Assembly: GCA_964601575.1 (NCBI GenBank)
Contig: CAZROA010000100.1
Coordinates: 1-29,327, forward strand
From: CAZKEG01 sp964601575
GTDB taxonomy: Bacteria; Desulfobacterota; Thermodesulfobacteria; Thermodesulfobacteriales; Thermodesulfatatoraceae
Direction of reading: 5' to 3'
Length of the DNA stretch: 29,327 bases
A program made the translations under genes and the position numbers. Below the pieces are notes generated by a model that was not told where the DNA came from, made no database searches, and saw only the letters and a program-made list of their open reading frames with translations. Of the stretch, positions 1 to 7,667 are shown in pieces. Position 1 is the first letter of the stretch. Every line of letters starts with the position of its first letter.

Positions 1-1316
1 CCTTCCGAATGCTCTACTACGGAATCGGCTATGGAGAGCTCACTCCTTTCTGCCTCGATACCAGTGACATTTCCCATAAGCCTTACCCCAGAGAGTTGAA
101 GGATGGCGTTTCTAGCCACCAAGGCGTGTTCGGCCCCTGAAATTTCACAATGATTCAGGATTACCCGGTAAGGAGTTTGAATGAATATTCCTTTCCACCT
201 CTTGGAGCCATAGGCCAAGAAACGCACCGGAGCCTTGGGGCGGCCTTCTACCAAGAACTTGCCTCTTACCACCAATCCCAACCCTTGGACCCAAATGGTA
301 GTCCCAGCAGGGACCGTGAGCCCCCCTTGGGGCATGACCACCGAGATGCCCTGGATAATATAAGGGCTTTTCTCAGGAGAAAGCCGAACAGGTCCGGTAA
401 TCTTTTCTGGAATCAAGGTCGGCTTACCCAGAGAGACCGGGCCAAGGACGTCATACCAGAGGCTTTCTCCTCCTTCTTTTGAACGCAGATGGGCCACTAA
501 TTTCCCGTAGGAGACCCTCAAACCAGGAGGCACCGTATAGGCTCCTACGTAAATCCCAGGACGTTTTTCCTCCAGGGGAAGCCCCTTTACCGCTGAAAGG
601 ATGTCCCAAGACCCGGTATTCCCTGGGGCCCCTACCAAGACCACCTTGAGGGTGTCACCGGGTTGCAAGAGTTTCCAAGCCCCGTTGTGCACGAAGACTT
701 TGATCTCTGGGCCGGGGGGAACAATGCGTTTTGGTTTGGGAATGGTGTTCACCATCTTAAGACACAAATCCGCGGAGACACGCATCTTGGAAATATCCCG
801 CAGATTTACCAAGGCTCGCACCGCATTGGCCGCAATCCCCAGGGGATTCAAACCTATTCCCCCTTTACGCAAGTGTGAGGTCTCCTGATCCTCCCATATG
901 ACCCGACCCTTTCGGTCCACCATGCGGGCTTTGAGCCCTGCTCGTACCTCAGAATAGATCAGTAAATAAAACTTACCAAAGGTAGTTACCTCTCCAAAAA
1001 TCACCGCATCTACCCCTAGCAAAGAGCAAAGGCGGGAGGCGTCTGTAATCTTTCCAGAGGCCACGTCTTCATAAAGGCCATGACGACTCAAGATCTCATC
1101 CACCCGAAAGGGTTCCATGTCTTGATAAGGGAGGGAACTGAAAAAGTTGTAAAACATCTTACGGAGGATATCGGCAGCCTTAGGCTTGGAAGAATGGTTG
1201 ACAAATGGGAGGATGGCCACCCTCCGAGGAAGTTCCTGCGGAGGGGGTTTGACTGCCCAAACTAGCTCTATCAACCCCAGAAAGATAACCAAACTTAACC
1301 TTAACTTGCCTTTCAT
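1..1316 (-). CDS. Secreted GNA1162/DUF799-like protein fused to a right-handed beta-helix (partial, runs off the window)
   Basis: My own reverse-strand translation gives 438 codons with no stop to the window edge, so the C-terminus is missing. The ATG overlaps the stop of the FHA gene as ATGA, which fixes the start. Residues 1-21 form a Sec signal peptide (K at 2 and 4, hydrophobic core 6-19, W-A at 20-21) with no lipobox Cys. Residues 31-145 (RRVAILPFVNHSS, LLGVDAVIFGEVTTFGKFY, LKARMVDRKGRVIWEDQ) follow the pattern of the GNA1162/DUF799 family, whose fold resembles CsgG/LpoB. Residues 205-300 look like an all-beta sandwich (PGDTLKVVLVGAPGN, RPGIYVGAYTVPPG). From about residue 318 there are parallel beta-helix rungs (GGLTVPAGTTIWV, APVRFLAYGSKRWKGIFIQ, NHCEISGAEHALVARNAILQ). 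The inferred location is periplasmic or outer-membrane associated. Its link to secretion rests on operon position only; function is unknown. Confidence 0.8.
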   Translation of the reverse strand, partial: MKGKLRLSLVIFLGLIELVWAVKPPPQELPRRVAILPFVNHSSKPKAADILRKMFYNFFSSLPYQDMEPFRVDEILSRHGLYEDVASGKITDASRLCSLLGVDAVIFGEVTTFGKFYLLIYSEVRAGLKARMVDRKGRVIWEDQETSHLRKGGIGLNPLGIAANAVRALVNLRDISKMRVSADLCLKMVNTIPKPKRIVPPGPEIKVFVHNGAWKLLQPGDTLKVVLVGAPGNTGSWDILSAVKGLPLEEKRPGIYVGAYTVPPGLRVSYGKLVAHLRSKEGGESLWYDVLGPVSLGKPTLIPEKITGPVRLSPEKSPYIIQGISVVMPQGGLTVPAGTTIWVQGLGLVVRGKFLVEGRPKAPVRFLAYGSKRWKGIFIQTPYRVILNHCEISGAEHALVARNAILQLSGVRLMGNVTGIEAERSELSIADSVVEHSE

Positions 1317-2941
1317 TTTTTCTGGGAATCCTCGAAGAGATATTGCATAATCCAGGTGGAGGAAGCCCCCGCTTCTTTAAGCAGACGTTGCACCCTTTCC
1401 TTTTGGACCTCATTTTCCTCTGTCTGCCCTAAATGCTTTCGACAGAGTTGGATGCGTTCTTTGACTTTTTTGCTTGAGGGATCAATAAAATGATATCGTT
1501 CAAAATAGGTGAGTGCCTCTTCATATTTTCCTGCTCGGAAATATTTTTCTCCACGAGAGAAATAGAAGTCCTTTATTTGTTTGATCCTCTGACGAGCAAG
1601 CTTATTGTGGGGATCTATGGCCAACACGGCTTGATAGGCGGCAAAGGCGTTTTGATTGACTGGGGTAAGATAATGCCCGGCCTGGAAATGTCTTTCAGCC
1701 TCGGCCAAGAGCTGCTTGACCGTCATTTTTTTGAGGGCTCTTTGTTGATAAGCCAACCAGACATGTCCTGCTCTCTGCCGTGCCTGATCAAAATAGGGAC
1801 TTTCTTCGGAAACTAGGAAATATTCCTTTAGGGCTTGCAAATAATGGCCTTCTTTTTCAAGGGCCACTCCGTAGCGGAAATGGTAAAAATCGAGTTTTTC
1901 CCAGACTGGAAGAGCCTCTTTCCCAGACCCATAAAGCCTGAGGAAACCGGTAAGAATCTTCTGGGCCCCAGGGAGGTCTCCCTCTTCAGCCCGGGCTTCG
2001 GCCTGGGCAAGCGTAATCTTGGTAAGGAGCTTTACCGCTTCGCGGCGTTGAGTAAGTGGTAAATCTTCCTTGAGAAGATCGGTCAAGAGCTTTTGGGCCT
2101 TCTCGTACTCTCCTTTGGCCACTTCTTGAGCTACCAGATTAATTTTCTTCTCGATCTGATGAGGGACCAAAATTTTGGTGTAAAAGAGGTAAGCGGTAAG
2201 CAATAAGACGAGGAGTAGCCCTGCTGCTAGAACTGCCCAGGGGACTTTCTGTCTTTCTACCACTTTCGTCTCTACCGGACGCTGATCCTCCGGGCGTGGG
2301 GAAAGAAAGGAAACCGTAAAAGGCCCTACTTTGAATTGATCTCCGTGAAAGAGCCTCTCCCCATGCTCCCCTGGTACTTTATCATTGAGAATCACCGGGT
2401 TGGTCTTACTAAGATTGTATAGAAAGAAACCTCTTTCTTTGCGTCGCAAGAGAGCATGTCGCCGGGAGACTGCCGGATGGTCCAGGTGTATATCAGCCTC
2501 TGCACTCCTGCCGATAAGGATTTCTTCCTTGGTGAGGGGATAGCTGCGGCTATCCTTACCCAGGCCACTCACTACCAGATGAGGCCCGGTTGAACTTACC
2601 GGTGTTTTCAGGAGTACGGTTTGCTCTTCAAACTCCGGAGGCGCTGGGGTTACTCCGGTTTCCATTTCAAAGACCAACTCGGTCTGTCCTAAGGTTATAA
2701 CCTCGCCTGGTGCCAAGCGGTGAATACTAACGGGTTTACCGTTGACCATCACCGGATTGCGCCCGATGTTTTCTAGGAAAAAGCTACCCTCGCGAAAGAT
2801 GATGCGGGCCTGATGACGCGAAACATAAGGATCAGGAATCACCAGGTCGCAATCAGGGCTGCGGCCAAGGAGGACCATCTTCTCTCCAAGGTCAAAGAAC
2901 TTCCCGGGCTCCTTTTTAAAGACCAATCTGGCTCCAGCCAC
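1313..2941 (-). CDS. Tandem-FHA, transmembrane, TPR-like T6SS-associated protein
   Basis: The start is GTG at 2941, with an AGGAGG Shine-Dalgarno (SD) site eight bases upstream. The protein has 542 residues. FHA domain 1 spans about residues 5-92 (GRS 26-28, SRH 41-43, VNG 66-68). FHA domain 2 spans about 121-212 (GRS 144-146, SRRH 159-162, LND 185-187). Both keep the Arg/Ser/His/Asn pattern that binds phosphothreonine. The linker between them holds E-E-Q-T-V-L-L-K with Thr108. One hydrophobic span lies at 234-255, followed by an alpha-helical region with degenerate TPR-like repeats (for example FSRGEKYFRAGKYEEALTYF near 460). The predicted topology puts the FHA domains in the cytoplasm and the helical repeats in the periplasm. 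FHA proteins (Fha/TagH) relay threonine-phosphorylation signals in T6SS, but this one lacks their usual C-terminal domain, which appears as a separate gene at 26765-27499. It lies 4 bp after the PAAR-like gene. Confidence 0.85.
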   Translation of the reverse strand: MAGARLVFKKEPGKFFDLGEKMVLLGRSPDCDLVIPDPYVSRHQARIIFREGSFFLENIGRNPVMVNGKPVSIHRLAPGEVITLGQTELVFEMETGVTPAPPEFEEQTVLLKTPVSSTGPHLVVSGLGKDSRSYPLTKEEILIGRSAEADIHLDHPAVSRRHALLRRKERGFFLYNLSKTNPVILNDKVPGEHGERLFHGDQFKVGPFTVSFLSPRPEDQRPVETKVVERQKVPWAVLAAGLLLVLLLTAYLFYTKILVPHQIEKKINLVAQEVAKGEYEKAQKLLTDLLKEDLPLTQRREAVKLLTKITLAQAEARAEEGDLPGAQKILTGFLRLYGSGKEALPVWEKLDFYHFRYGVALEKEGHYLQALKEYFLVSEESPYFDQARQRAGHVWLAYQQRALKKMTVKQLLAEAERHFQAGHYLTPVNQNAFAAYQAVLAIDPHNKLARQRIKQIKDFYFSRGEKYFRAGKYEEALTYFERYHFIDPSSKKVKERIQLCRKHLGQTEENEVQKERVQRLLKEAGASSTWIMQYLFEDSQKK

Positions 2942-2945
2942 GGAT

Positions 2946-3359
2946 TCAACCTCCTATCAAGACTTTAGTCTGACTGGGAGCCACATGGTTCCCTACCGGC
3001 ACGTTAGCGTTATTACCGTTGTGTGCGGTCTGACAGGTGAGATAGACAATGGGATGTCCCTCCACTTTGACCTTGTTACTCCCTCGGCGGAACTTGACCG
3101 GCCCTTTGAACTGGTTGGAAATCACTCCACCCAGATTTCCGGCCTCATCTCCAGAGCTCATGGGAATGATGGATTTGGTAGTGAGAACCTTCTTCTTGCA
3201 GATCTTAACCTTTTTAGATACCGTATCTGCTCGAGCCTGATTGGGCTGGGCAAAATTGGGGTAGGGCGTGGGAACCGGGCCCCCGGGTGAAGGTGTCTTA
3301 CAAGTGTCTGGCATGGCGTAACACAGACCGCCCTGCTTGGTGGTGGCCGGAAACATCAT
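2946..3359 (-). CDS. DUF4150 PAAR-like spike-tip protein
   Basis: The product is 137 residues (136 if the second ATG is used), matching a bare PAAR-like domain. It follows the DUF4150 pattern: an early P-D-T-C-K-T-P-S-P-G-G segment (17-27), VPTPYPNFAQ (29-38), a K-V-K-I-C-K-K-K strand, the signature S-S-G-D-E-A-G-N (about 88-95), and a C-terminal V-K-V-E-G-H-P-I-V-Y-L-T-C segment with several His and Cys that could bind metal. DUF4150 proteins cap the VgrG spike and often carry toxin domains, but this one has no extension, so any cargo must be encoded elsewhere or carried non-covalently. Two adjacent ATG codons (3359 and 3356) follow AAAGGAGG. The second has the better spacing (six bases), so the true start may be 3356. 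It sits between the DUF3540 gene (9 bp) and the FHA gene (4 bp). Confidence 0.88.
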   Translation of the reverse strand: MMFPATTKQGGLCYAMPDTCKTPSPGGPVPTPYPNFAQPNQARADTVSKKVKICKKKVLTTKSIIPMSSGDEAGNLGGVISNQFKGPVKFRRGSNKVKVEGHPIVYLTCQTAHNGNNANVPVGNHVAPSQTKVLIGG

Positions 3360-3368
3360 AAACCTCCT

Positions 3369-4007
3369 TTAGCCGAGATTTATCTTCTTCCCGTCGATGG
3401 TTACTTTTTCCTTGGCCCGGAGGGTGGAACGGCGGGCACGAAGAAAGAGACTTTCCTTTACCAGATATCGTAGACGACCGATTTTTCTTTGCTCCAGGCC
3501 CTCTACCCAAGCATAGCAATCCTTTAATCTCTGCACAAACTTGCGGGCAAAGGTGTTAAAGACCTCGGTCACGAGATCAAACCTCTGAATTCGTGAAAGG
3601 AGCCTGTGAGCGGAAAAAAAGGCCTTTTTCAGGAAGAATCTGCCCTCAAGGGCCATGGTCTCCAGGGCGGCGGTCTCAAGGCGCGTCCTTCGAGAGATCA
3701 GAAGCTCAAGATCCGCGGCCTCAATGGTGAGTCCCTCCTCCCGCCCCGAAAACCGAACTCCCCCCAGTTGCATACGACCGGTGGTTGGGTTCCTCTTCGC
3801 GAGAACCGCAAGGATGTAGCTCTCCTCCGGGGAGTGGGTCAAGAGGACGCGATCTCCGGACTCGGGCTGAAGCAGACACCCCGCCGCCAGGCGGGTTTTG
3901 AGGATTCCTGCCGGGGTCTCTACCATGTAGTCCTCCCCGCTCCAGGCCCTCACCGTTCCGTAAAGGAATTCGACACCACGGTAGGTTTCAAGGGCTATTT
4001 TCTTCAT
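3369..4007 (-). CDS. DUF3540 family T6SS spike-associated protein
   Basis: The protein has 212 residues. The N-terminal 90 look like a small beta-barrel (YGTVRAW, MVETPAGILKTRLAAGCLLQP, GDRVLLTHSPEESYILAVL), and the C-terminal end V-T-I-D-G-K-K-I-N-L-G is typical of DUF3540. The middle (about 95-200) is helical and rich in Arg and Leu. DUF3540 genes recur beside DUF2169, pentapeptide-repeat and DUF4150 genes near vgrG, as here. They are thought to belong to the spike or effector-loading module, but a precise activity is not established. The start is ATG at 4007, preceded by AGGAGG at five bases. The pentapeptide gene stops 9 bp upstream. No signal peptide or membrane span is seen. Confidence 0.82.
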   Translation of the reverse strand: MKKIALETYRGVEFLYGTVRAWSGEDYMVETPAGILKTRLAAGCLLQPESGDRVLLTHSPEESYILAVLAKRNPTTGRMQLGGVRFSGREEGLTIEAADLELLISRRTRLETAALETMALEGRFFLKKAFFSAHRLLSRIQRFDLVTEVFNTFARKFVQRLKDCYAWVEGLEQRKIGRLRYLVKESLFLRARRSTLRAKEKVTIDGKKINLG

Positions 4008-4016
4008 TTCTCCCTC

Positions 4017-5072
4017 CTAGAAAGGCGGTTGCCAATCCTCTGCCTCGGCCAGATCCGGATCAGTCCCCCGGGCGGTTTTTAGATCCGCTCCGGTAAAGAC
4101 CGTCCTTTGAGTCTTCACCCGGTGGAGCTTGGCCCAGGAGAGGCAAGCATAGGAAAAATCAGCGCCTTGGAGATCAGCTTTTGAAAAATCGGCATAGAGG
4201 AGATGTGTCTTCAGGAATCTGGCCCCTTGACAAACGGCTTGGGTGAAGAGGGCGGCCTCAAGCTCGCAAAGCGATAGATTGGCCCCGGTGAGATCAGCTT
4301 CGATGAAAGAGGCCTCCTTGAGATACGAACCCTTAAGGACGACCCGGGGCATTCGGGTCTTAAAAAAATCTGCGGAAGGGGCCTGAACCCTCTCAAGCAC
4401 TGCCCCGGTGAGATCGGCCTCGGTGAAATCCACTTGTGAGAGGTCACAGAAGGAAAGATAGGCCCCGGTGAGGTTGGCCCCGGTGAAATCCGCGTCGGCA
4501 AAGTGGTTTCCCGAAAGATCAAGTTCTGAGAGATCGGCCCCGGAAAAATCTGCCTTCTCTGCCCTGACCTCTTTCAAAATCGCTCCCTTGAAATTGCTCC
4601 CGGTAAAATCTGCCCCCGAGAGATCAGCTCCTGTGAGATCAGCTCCGGAAAGATCTGCCTCCCAGAAGGTAGTCTCGAAAAGGCAGCTTCCCCTGAGCAC
4701 CGCTCCCACCAAAAGCGTCCCACTAAAATCCCCCTCAGAGAGATCGGCTTCGGTGAGGTCAGCCCCGGTGAGGTCGCTTCCCGAAAAATCTGCCTCCCGA
4801 AGCACAGCCCCGAAGAACTTAGCCTTTTTTAGATTTAGCCCAGCCATAACCGCGGAAGTTAGAACCGCCTGGGAGAGATCAGCCCCCGAGAGATCCACCT
4901 CCGTGAAATGAGCCTCCTCAAGCTTTGTTCCCGAGAGATTGGCTCCCTGAAGATTTACGGCCTCGAAAACAGCTCCGGTGAGATCGAGTCCCGAAAGATC
5001 GAGTCCTGAGAGATCGACCCCTTCCACGGGCTCATGGTTACGCACCCTAGCCAAGATTTTCTCTCTCGTCAT
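4017..5072 (-). CDS. Stand-alone pentapeptide-repeat protein of the VgrG-DUF2169 module
   Basis: The protein has 351 residues, almost all of them A(D/N)LXX-type pentapeptides from about residue 19 to 340 (LSGLDLSGLDLTGAVFEAVN, LTGADLTEADLSEGDFSG, ADLSGADLTGADLSGADFTG). Such repeats fold into a right-handed quadrilateral beta-helix. A short helical cap (MTREKILARVRNHEPVEGVD) precedes them. The same cap with identical spacing starts the pentapeptide domain of the upstream adaptor, so the two are paralogous modules. The start ATG overlaps the adaptor stop as ATGA, suggesting coupled translation. Pentapeptide proteins often accompany DUF2169 and DUF4150 in T6SS loci. A structural or loading role next to the spike is likely, but an effector role cannot be excluded. 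No catalytic motif is seen. Confidence 0.85.
   Translation of the reverse strand: MTREKILARVRNHEPVEGVDLSGLDLSGLDLTGAVFEAVNLQGANLSGTKLEEAHFTEVDLSGADLSQAVLTSAVMAGLNLKKAKFFGAVLREADFSGSDLTGADLTEADLSEGDFSGTLLVGAVLRGSCLFETTFWEADLSGADLTGADLSGADFTGSNFKGAILKEVRAEKADFSGADLSELDLSGNHFADADFTGANLTGAYLSFCDLSQVDFTEADLTGAVLERVQAPSADFFKTRMPRVVLKGSYLKEASFIEADLTGANLSLCELEAALFTQAVCQGARFLKTHLLYADFSKADLQGADFSYACLSWAKLHRVKTQRTVFTGADLKTARGTDPDLAEAEDWQPPF
4050..5030 (-). repeat. Pentapeptide-encoding 15-bp periodic repeat
   Basis: The DNA shows a degenerate 15-base periodicity (on the + strand, recurrent agatcggcc/agatcagct/ccggtgagatc words). It encodes tandem five-residue units with Leu or Phe at the centre and Ala/Asp/Asn before it. 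It is a coding repeat, not a mobile or CRISPR element. Confidence 0.85.
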
Positions 5073-7666
5073 GTCCGGATCTTCCCAAAGAGTTTGGTCA
5101 TTTTGAGATTAGCCTTCTCCCAGAGAGTGCCTTCTATGCGGGCCTTCCAGAACTCGACTTCATATAGATTGGCCCCTCTGAGATCGGTCTCGATGAGGCT
5201 TACTTCTTCGAAGCCAGCCCGGAAGAAATTGGCCGCCAAAAGTCGGGCCTGATCAAGAACAGCCTTAGTTAAGGTGGTTTCTCTGGCCGAGGCATGATAA
5301 AGGTTGGCCTTGGTAAGATCGGCCTTCGAGAAATTGGCCCCGTCGAGAATCGCACCCTCAAAGTTAGCCCCTTTGAGATCCGCTCCCTCCCAGCAGGCTC
5401 CGGTAAGGTTGGCTTTCTGGAAGTCTGTACCCGGGAGTGAGGTCTCCTCATCAGCTCGGCTCTGGGTAAGATCGGCTCCGATGAAGATCAGATTTTCACC
5501 TTTGGCGCCCTCAAAAGAGACGTTAGGGGCCTTGATATAAGAGAAATTTACCTCTTTTAACCGGGCCTCGGTAAAATCGGCGTAACTGAGAGAGGCTCCC
5601 TCAAAGTTAACGTTTGTAAATTGAGCCCCCGTAAAATCGGCTTCATCTGCTAAAGTCTCTTTTAAAGAGCATTCTTTCCAGATACTATCTGAAAAATCAG
5701 TTTCTTTAAGACTGGTACCTTCAAGGACTGCACCCAAAAATTGGGCTTTATTGAAGACCCCTCCGGAAAGATCTGTTCCCGAAAGATTAGCTTTTAGGAA
5801 TTGCGCTTCCGATGCCTCACAATCTATAAGTTGAGCTCGGGAGAGATCTGTTTCGGAAAAGACTGCCTTTTCTAGGAGGGCTCCCGAAAGATCAGCTCCC
5901 TGAAGATCACTTTGAGAAAAGTTGGTCCCCTCCAGAAGGGCTTCTCTTAGATCAATATTTCTTAGATCAAGACCCGAAAGGTCAAGCCCTGAGAGATCGG
6001 CTCCTTTGAAACTTTGCCCTTCTTGGTAGGCAGCCACGAATTTTTCCCTTGTCCAAGGGACGGATTCCTCTTTCTCGACCTCCTTAAATTCTTTACTTGC
6101 GGACTCTTCTTCTCTTTCAATTTGTTCCGTTTTACTTAAAAGTTCTTCCAGCTCCTTTTGTGCCTTTTGAGTTTCTTTTTCCATCTCCAGGATTTCTTTT
6201 TCTAGTTGAGGATCGTGAACGCCTGCTTTTCTTAAAGATTCGATCATTTCTTTGACTGAAATTTCTTTTTCCTTGGTCTCTTTCAAAGATGGATGGAAAA
6301 ATTCCTCTGGATCAATACCCAGCTTCTGGAGCTCCTTTTTCAGAGCCCCTTCGGCTTCTTTAGTTTCTTTTTCAAGCTTTTCGATGAGTTTTTCCGGTGG
6401 TAGATCTTCTTTTGAAGTTGAAGGTGGTGCTGGTTTCAAAAATTCGTCAGGATCAAGGCCAAGTTTTTTTAATTTCTCCCGTAGTTCTTTCTCAGCTTCT
6501 TTGGCTTCTATTTCCAACCGAGCGATGAGTTTCTGTGTTTCCTCAGGAATTTCTGGCTCTTCGGCCTCCGATTTTTTTAACTCTATTTCTCCAGGCTCTT
6601 CCATAGATTCTTCCATAACTTCTTCCTCGGCCTCTTCCATTTCCTCCAATTCTTCCTCTTCTAGCTTGGTTAAAAGAAGCTGATAATAATGTTCAAGGGA
6701 TTTGGGATCTTCATCGAGTTTTTCGGAGACCACAAGCACGTGCTCGATATCCTCGGCCTCTTCACCAGCCACCGGTACGGCCCCGTGCCAAATAAGAATT
6801 CCTATCTCCTCATGAGGGATAAGCCACACAGTATCAAGGTAGAGTTGGACCTCTTTGAATGCCAGTTCTCTGTTTACCCTCTGATTTACGAAACAACGGG
6901 TCCTTATCCCTGGAAGTCTGGTCTGTATCACTGACTTTTCTGGATGCATATTTTCGATTACGATCTCCTCATCGCCCCGGAAATAGCCCTCTATCTGCTG
7001 ATCCGGCGGAGTGGTGTTAAAGAAGGCTGGATCAAAGTCCTCCGGGAACCAGGGCCAACGCTCACGAAGCCACTTCTCGTCGTAGGTTCCAAGGTGTTTG
7101 GCCCGCCGAGGCCAGGTGGGTTCATAGGGAAGAAAACCCGCCGGCTCAGGTCGATCTTTAGGAGAAACAATCAATTGATCAGGATATTCAATGTTTGGAA
7201 GAGGCCAGATCTCTTCCCCGGTCTCGGTCCTTATGGGCGCAAATCCCTTACCCAGAGGATTCTTTTCATATTCCGGCCCTCCAAAGGCATTCTCCCAAGT
7301 AATTTCCATTTCGGTGAAGGGTTCAGGCTCGGTCTTGGTCCAGACTCCAAATTTCTTGACCCAGTAGCGGTTACCGAAGACCAGAAGTTCTTTTTGGATG
7401 GTACCTAATTTTATTCTTACCGGGACAACTCTTTTCCCGGCTCCCTTACAAAAACCCAAAACTAGAACTTCCCCCTTCTTTTTGGGAGCTAGGGGATCAA
7501 ATTCCGTCCCGGAAGGAAAGGAGCTCAGAAACTCAGCAACTCTTTCGTCAAAGTAAACTTTCTTTTCAGAGAAGCTTACTACACCAGGAATGGAAATAAA
7601 CAAAATATATCTTTTATCAAAAGACCAAGTTTTTCTAAAAATAAAAAATTCGTTAATTATTTTCAT
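5069..7666 (-). CDS. DUF2169 T6SS adaptor fused to coiled coil and pentapeptide-repeat domain
   Basis: The protein has 865 residues in three parts. Residues 1-320 are a DUF2169 domain, with hallmark segments ENAFGGPEYEKNPLGKGF (125-142), HLGTYDEKWL (191-200) and FPEDFDPAFFNTTPPDQQ (207-224). Residues 330-535 are a very acidic, Glu/Lys-rich coiled-coil linker with an internal 34-residue duplication. Residues 538-860 are a pentapeptide-repeat domain that opens with the same cap as the next gene. DUF2169 proteins are known adaptors that place a PAAR/DUF4150 protein or its effector on a cognate VgrG. Here the gene starts 1 bp after the vgrG stop and is followed by DUF3540 and DUF4150 genes, the expected loading set. 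The first 100 bp or so share the AT-rich composition of the vgrG 3' end. No signal peptide is evident. Confidence 0.9.
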   Translation of the reverse strand: MKIINEFFIFRKTWSFDKRYILFISIPGVVSFSEKKVYFDERVAEFLSSFPSGTEFDPLAPKKKGEVLVLGFCKGAGKRVVPVRIKLGTIQKELLVFGNRYWVKKFGVWTKTEPEPFTEMEITWENAFGGPEYEKNPLGKGFAPIRTETGEEIWPLPNIEYPDQLIVSPKDRPEPAGFLPYEPTWPRRAKHLGTYDEKWLRERWPWFPEDFDPAFFNTTPPDQQIEGYFRGDEEIVIENMHPEKSVIQTRLPGIRTRCFVNQRVNRELAFKEVQLYLDTVWLIPHEEIGILIWHGAVPVAGEEAEDIEHVLVVSEKLDEDPKSLEHYYQLLLTKLEEEELEEMEEAEEEVMEESMEEPGEIELKKSEAEEPEIPEETQKLIARLEIEAKEAEKELREKLKKLGLDPDEFLKPAPPSTSKEDLPPEKLIEKLEKETKEAEGALKKELQKLGIDPEEFFHPSLKETKEKEISVKEMIESLRKAGVHDPQLEKEILEMEKETQKAQKELEELLSKTEQIEREEESASKEFKEVEKEESVPWTREKFVAAYQEGQSFKGADLSGLDLSGLDLRNIDLREALLEGTNFSQSDLQGADLSGALLEKAVFSETDLSRAQLIDCEASEAQFLKANLSGTDLSGGVFNKAQFLGAVLEGTSLKETDFSDSIWKECSLKETLADEADFTGAQFTNVNFEGASLSYADFTEARLKEVNFSYIKAPNVSFEGAKGENLIFIGADLTQSRADEETSLPGTDFQKANLTGACWEGADLKGANFEGAILDGANFSKADLTKANLYHASARETTLTKAVLDQARLLAANFFRAGFEEVSLIETDLRGANLYEVEFWKARIEGTLWEKANLKMTKLFGKIRT
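5092..6016 (-). repeat. Pentapeptide-encoding periodic repeat in the adaptor gene
   Basis: A 15-base periodic coding repeat specifies residues of about 551-858 (for example ADLSGALLEKAVFSETDLS and ANLTGACWEGADLKGANFEG). It is more diverged than the array in the next gene, with more Glu, Lys and Thr at the outward positions. Confidence 0.8.
6290..6532 (-). repeat. Tandem duplication in the adaptor's coiled-coil linker
   Basis: Two 34-residue units lie at residues 379-412 and 426-459, start to start 47 residues. Both read K-L-I-x-[RK]-L-E, then [IK]E-x-K-E-A-E, and end L-[RK]KLG[LI]DP[DE]EF[LF]xP. A weaker related segment (EKETQKAQKELEELL) follows near 496-510. The pattern predicts helical hairpins or a segmented coil between the DUF2169 domain and the beta-helix. 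Confidence 0.75.
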
Positions 7667-7667
7667 T

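Noticed and set aside
4468..4911. Plus-strand open frame rich in Ser, Ala and Pro
   Set aside because: It is antisense to the pentapeptide array and its composition mirrors the repeat; no ribosome site or family resemblance.
4050..6016. Regular short repeats that might be read as a CRISPR array or satellite DNA
   Set aside because: The period is 15 bases, in phase with two open reading frames and encodes A(D/N)LXX pentapeptides; there are no conserved repeats with unique spacers.
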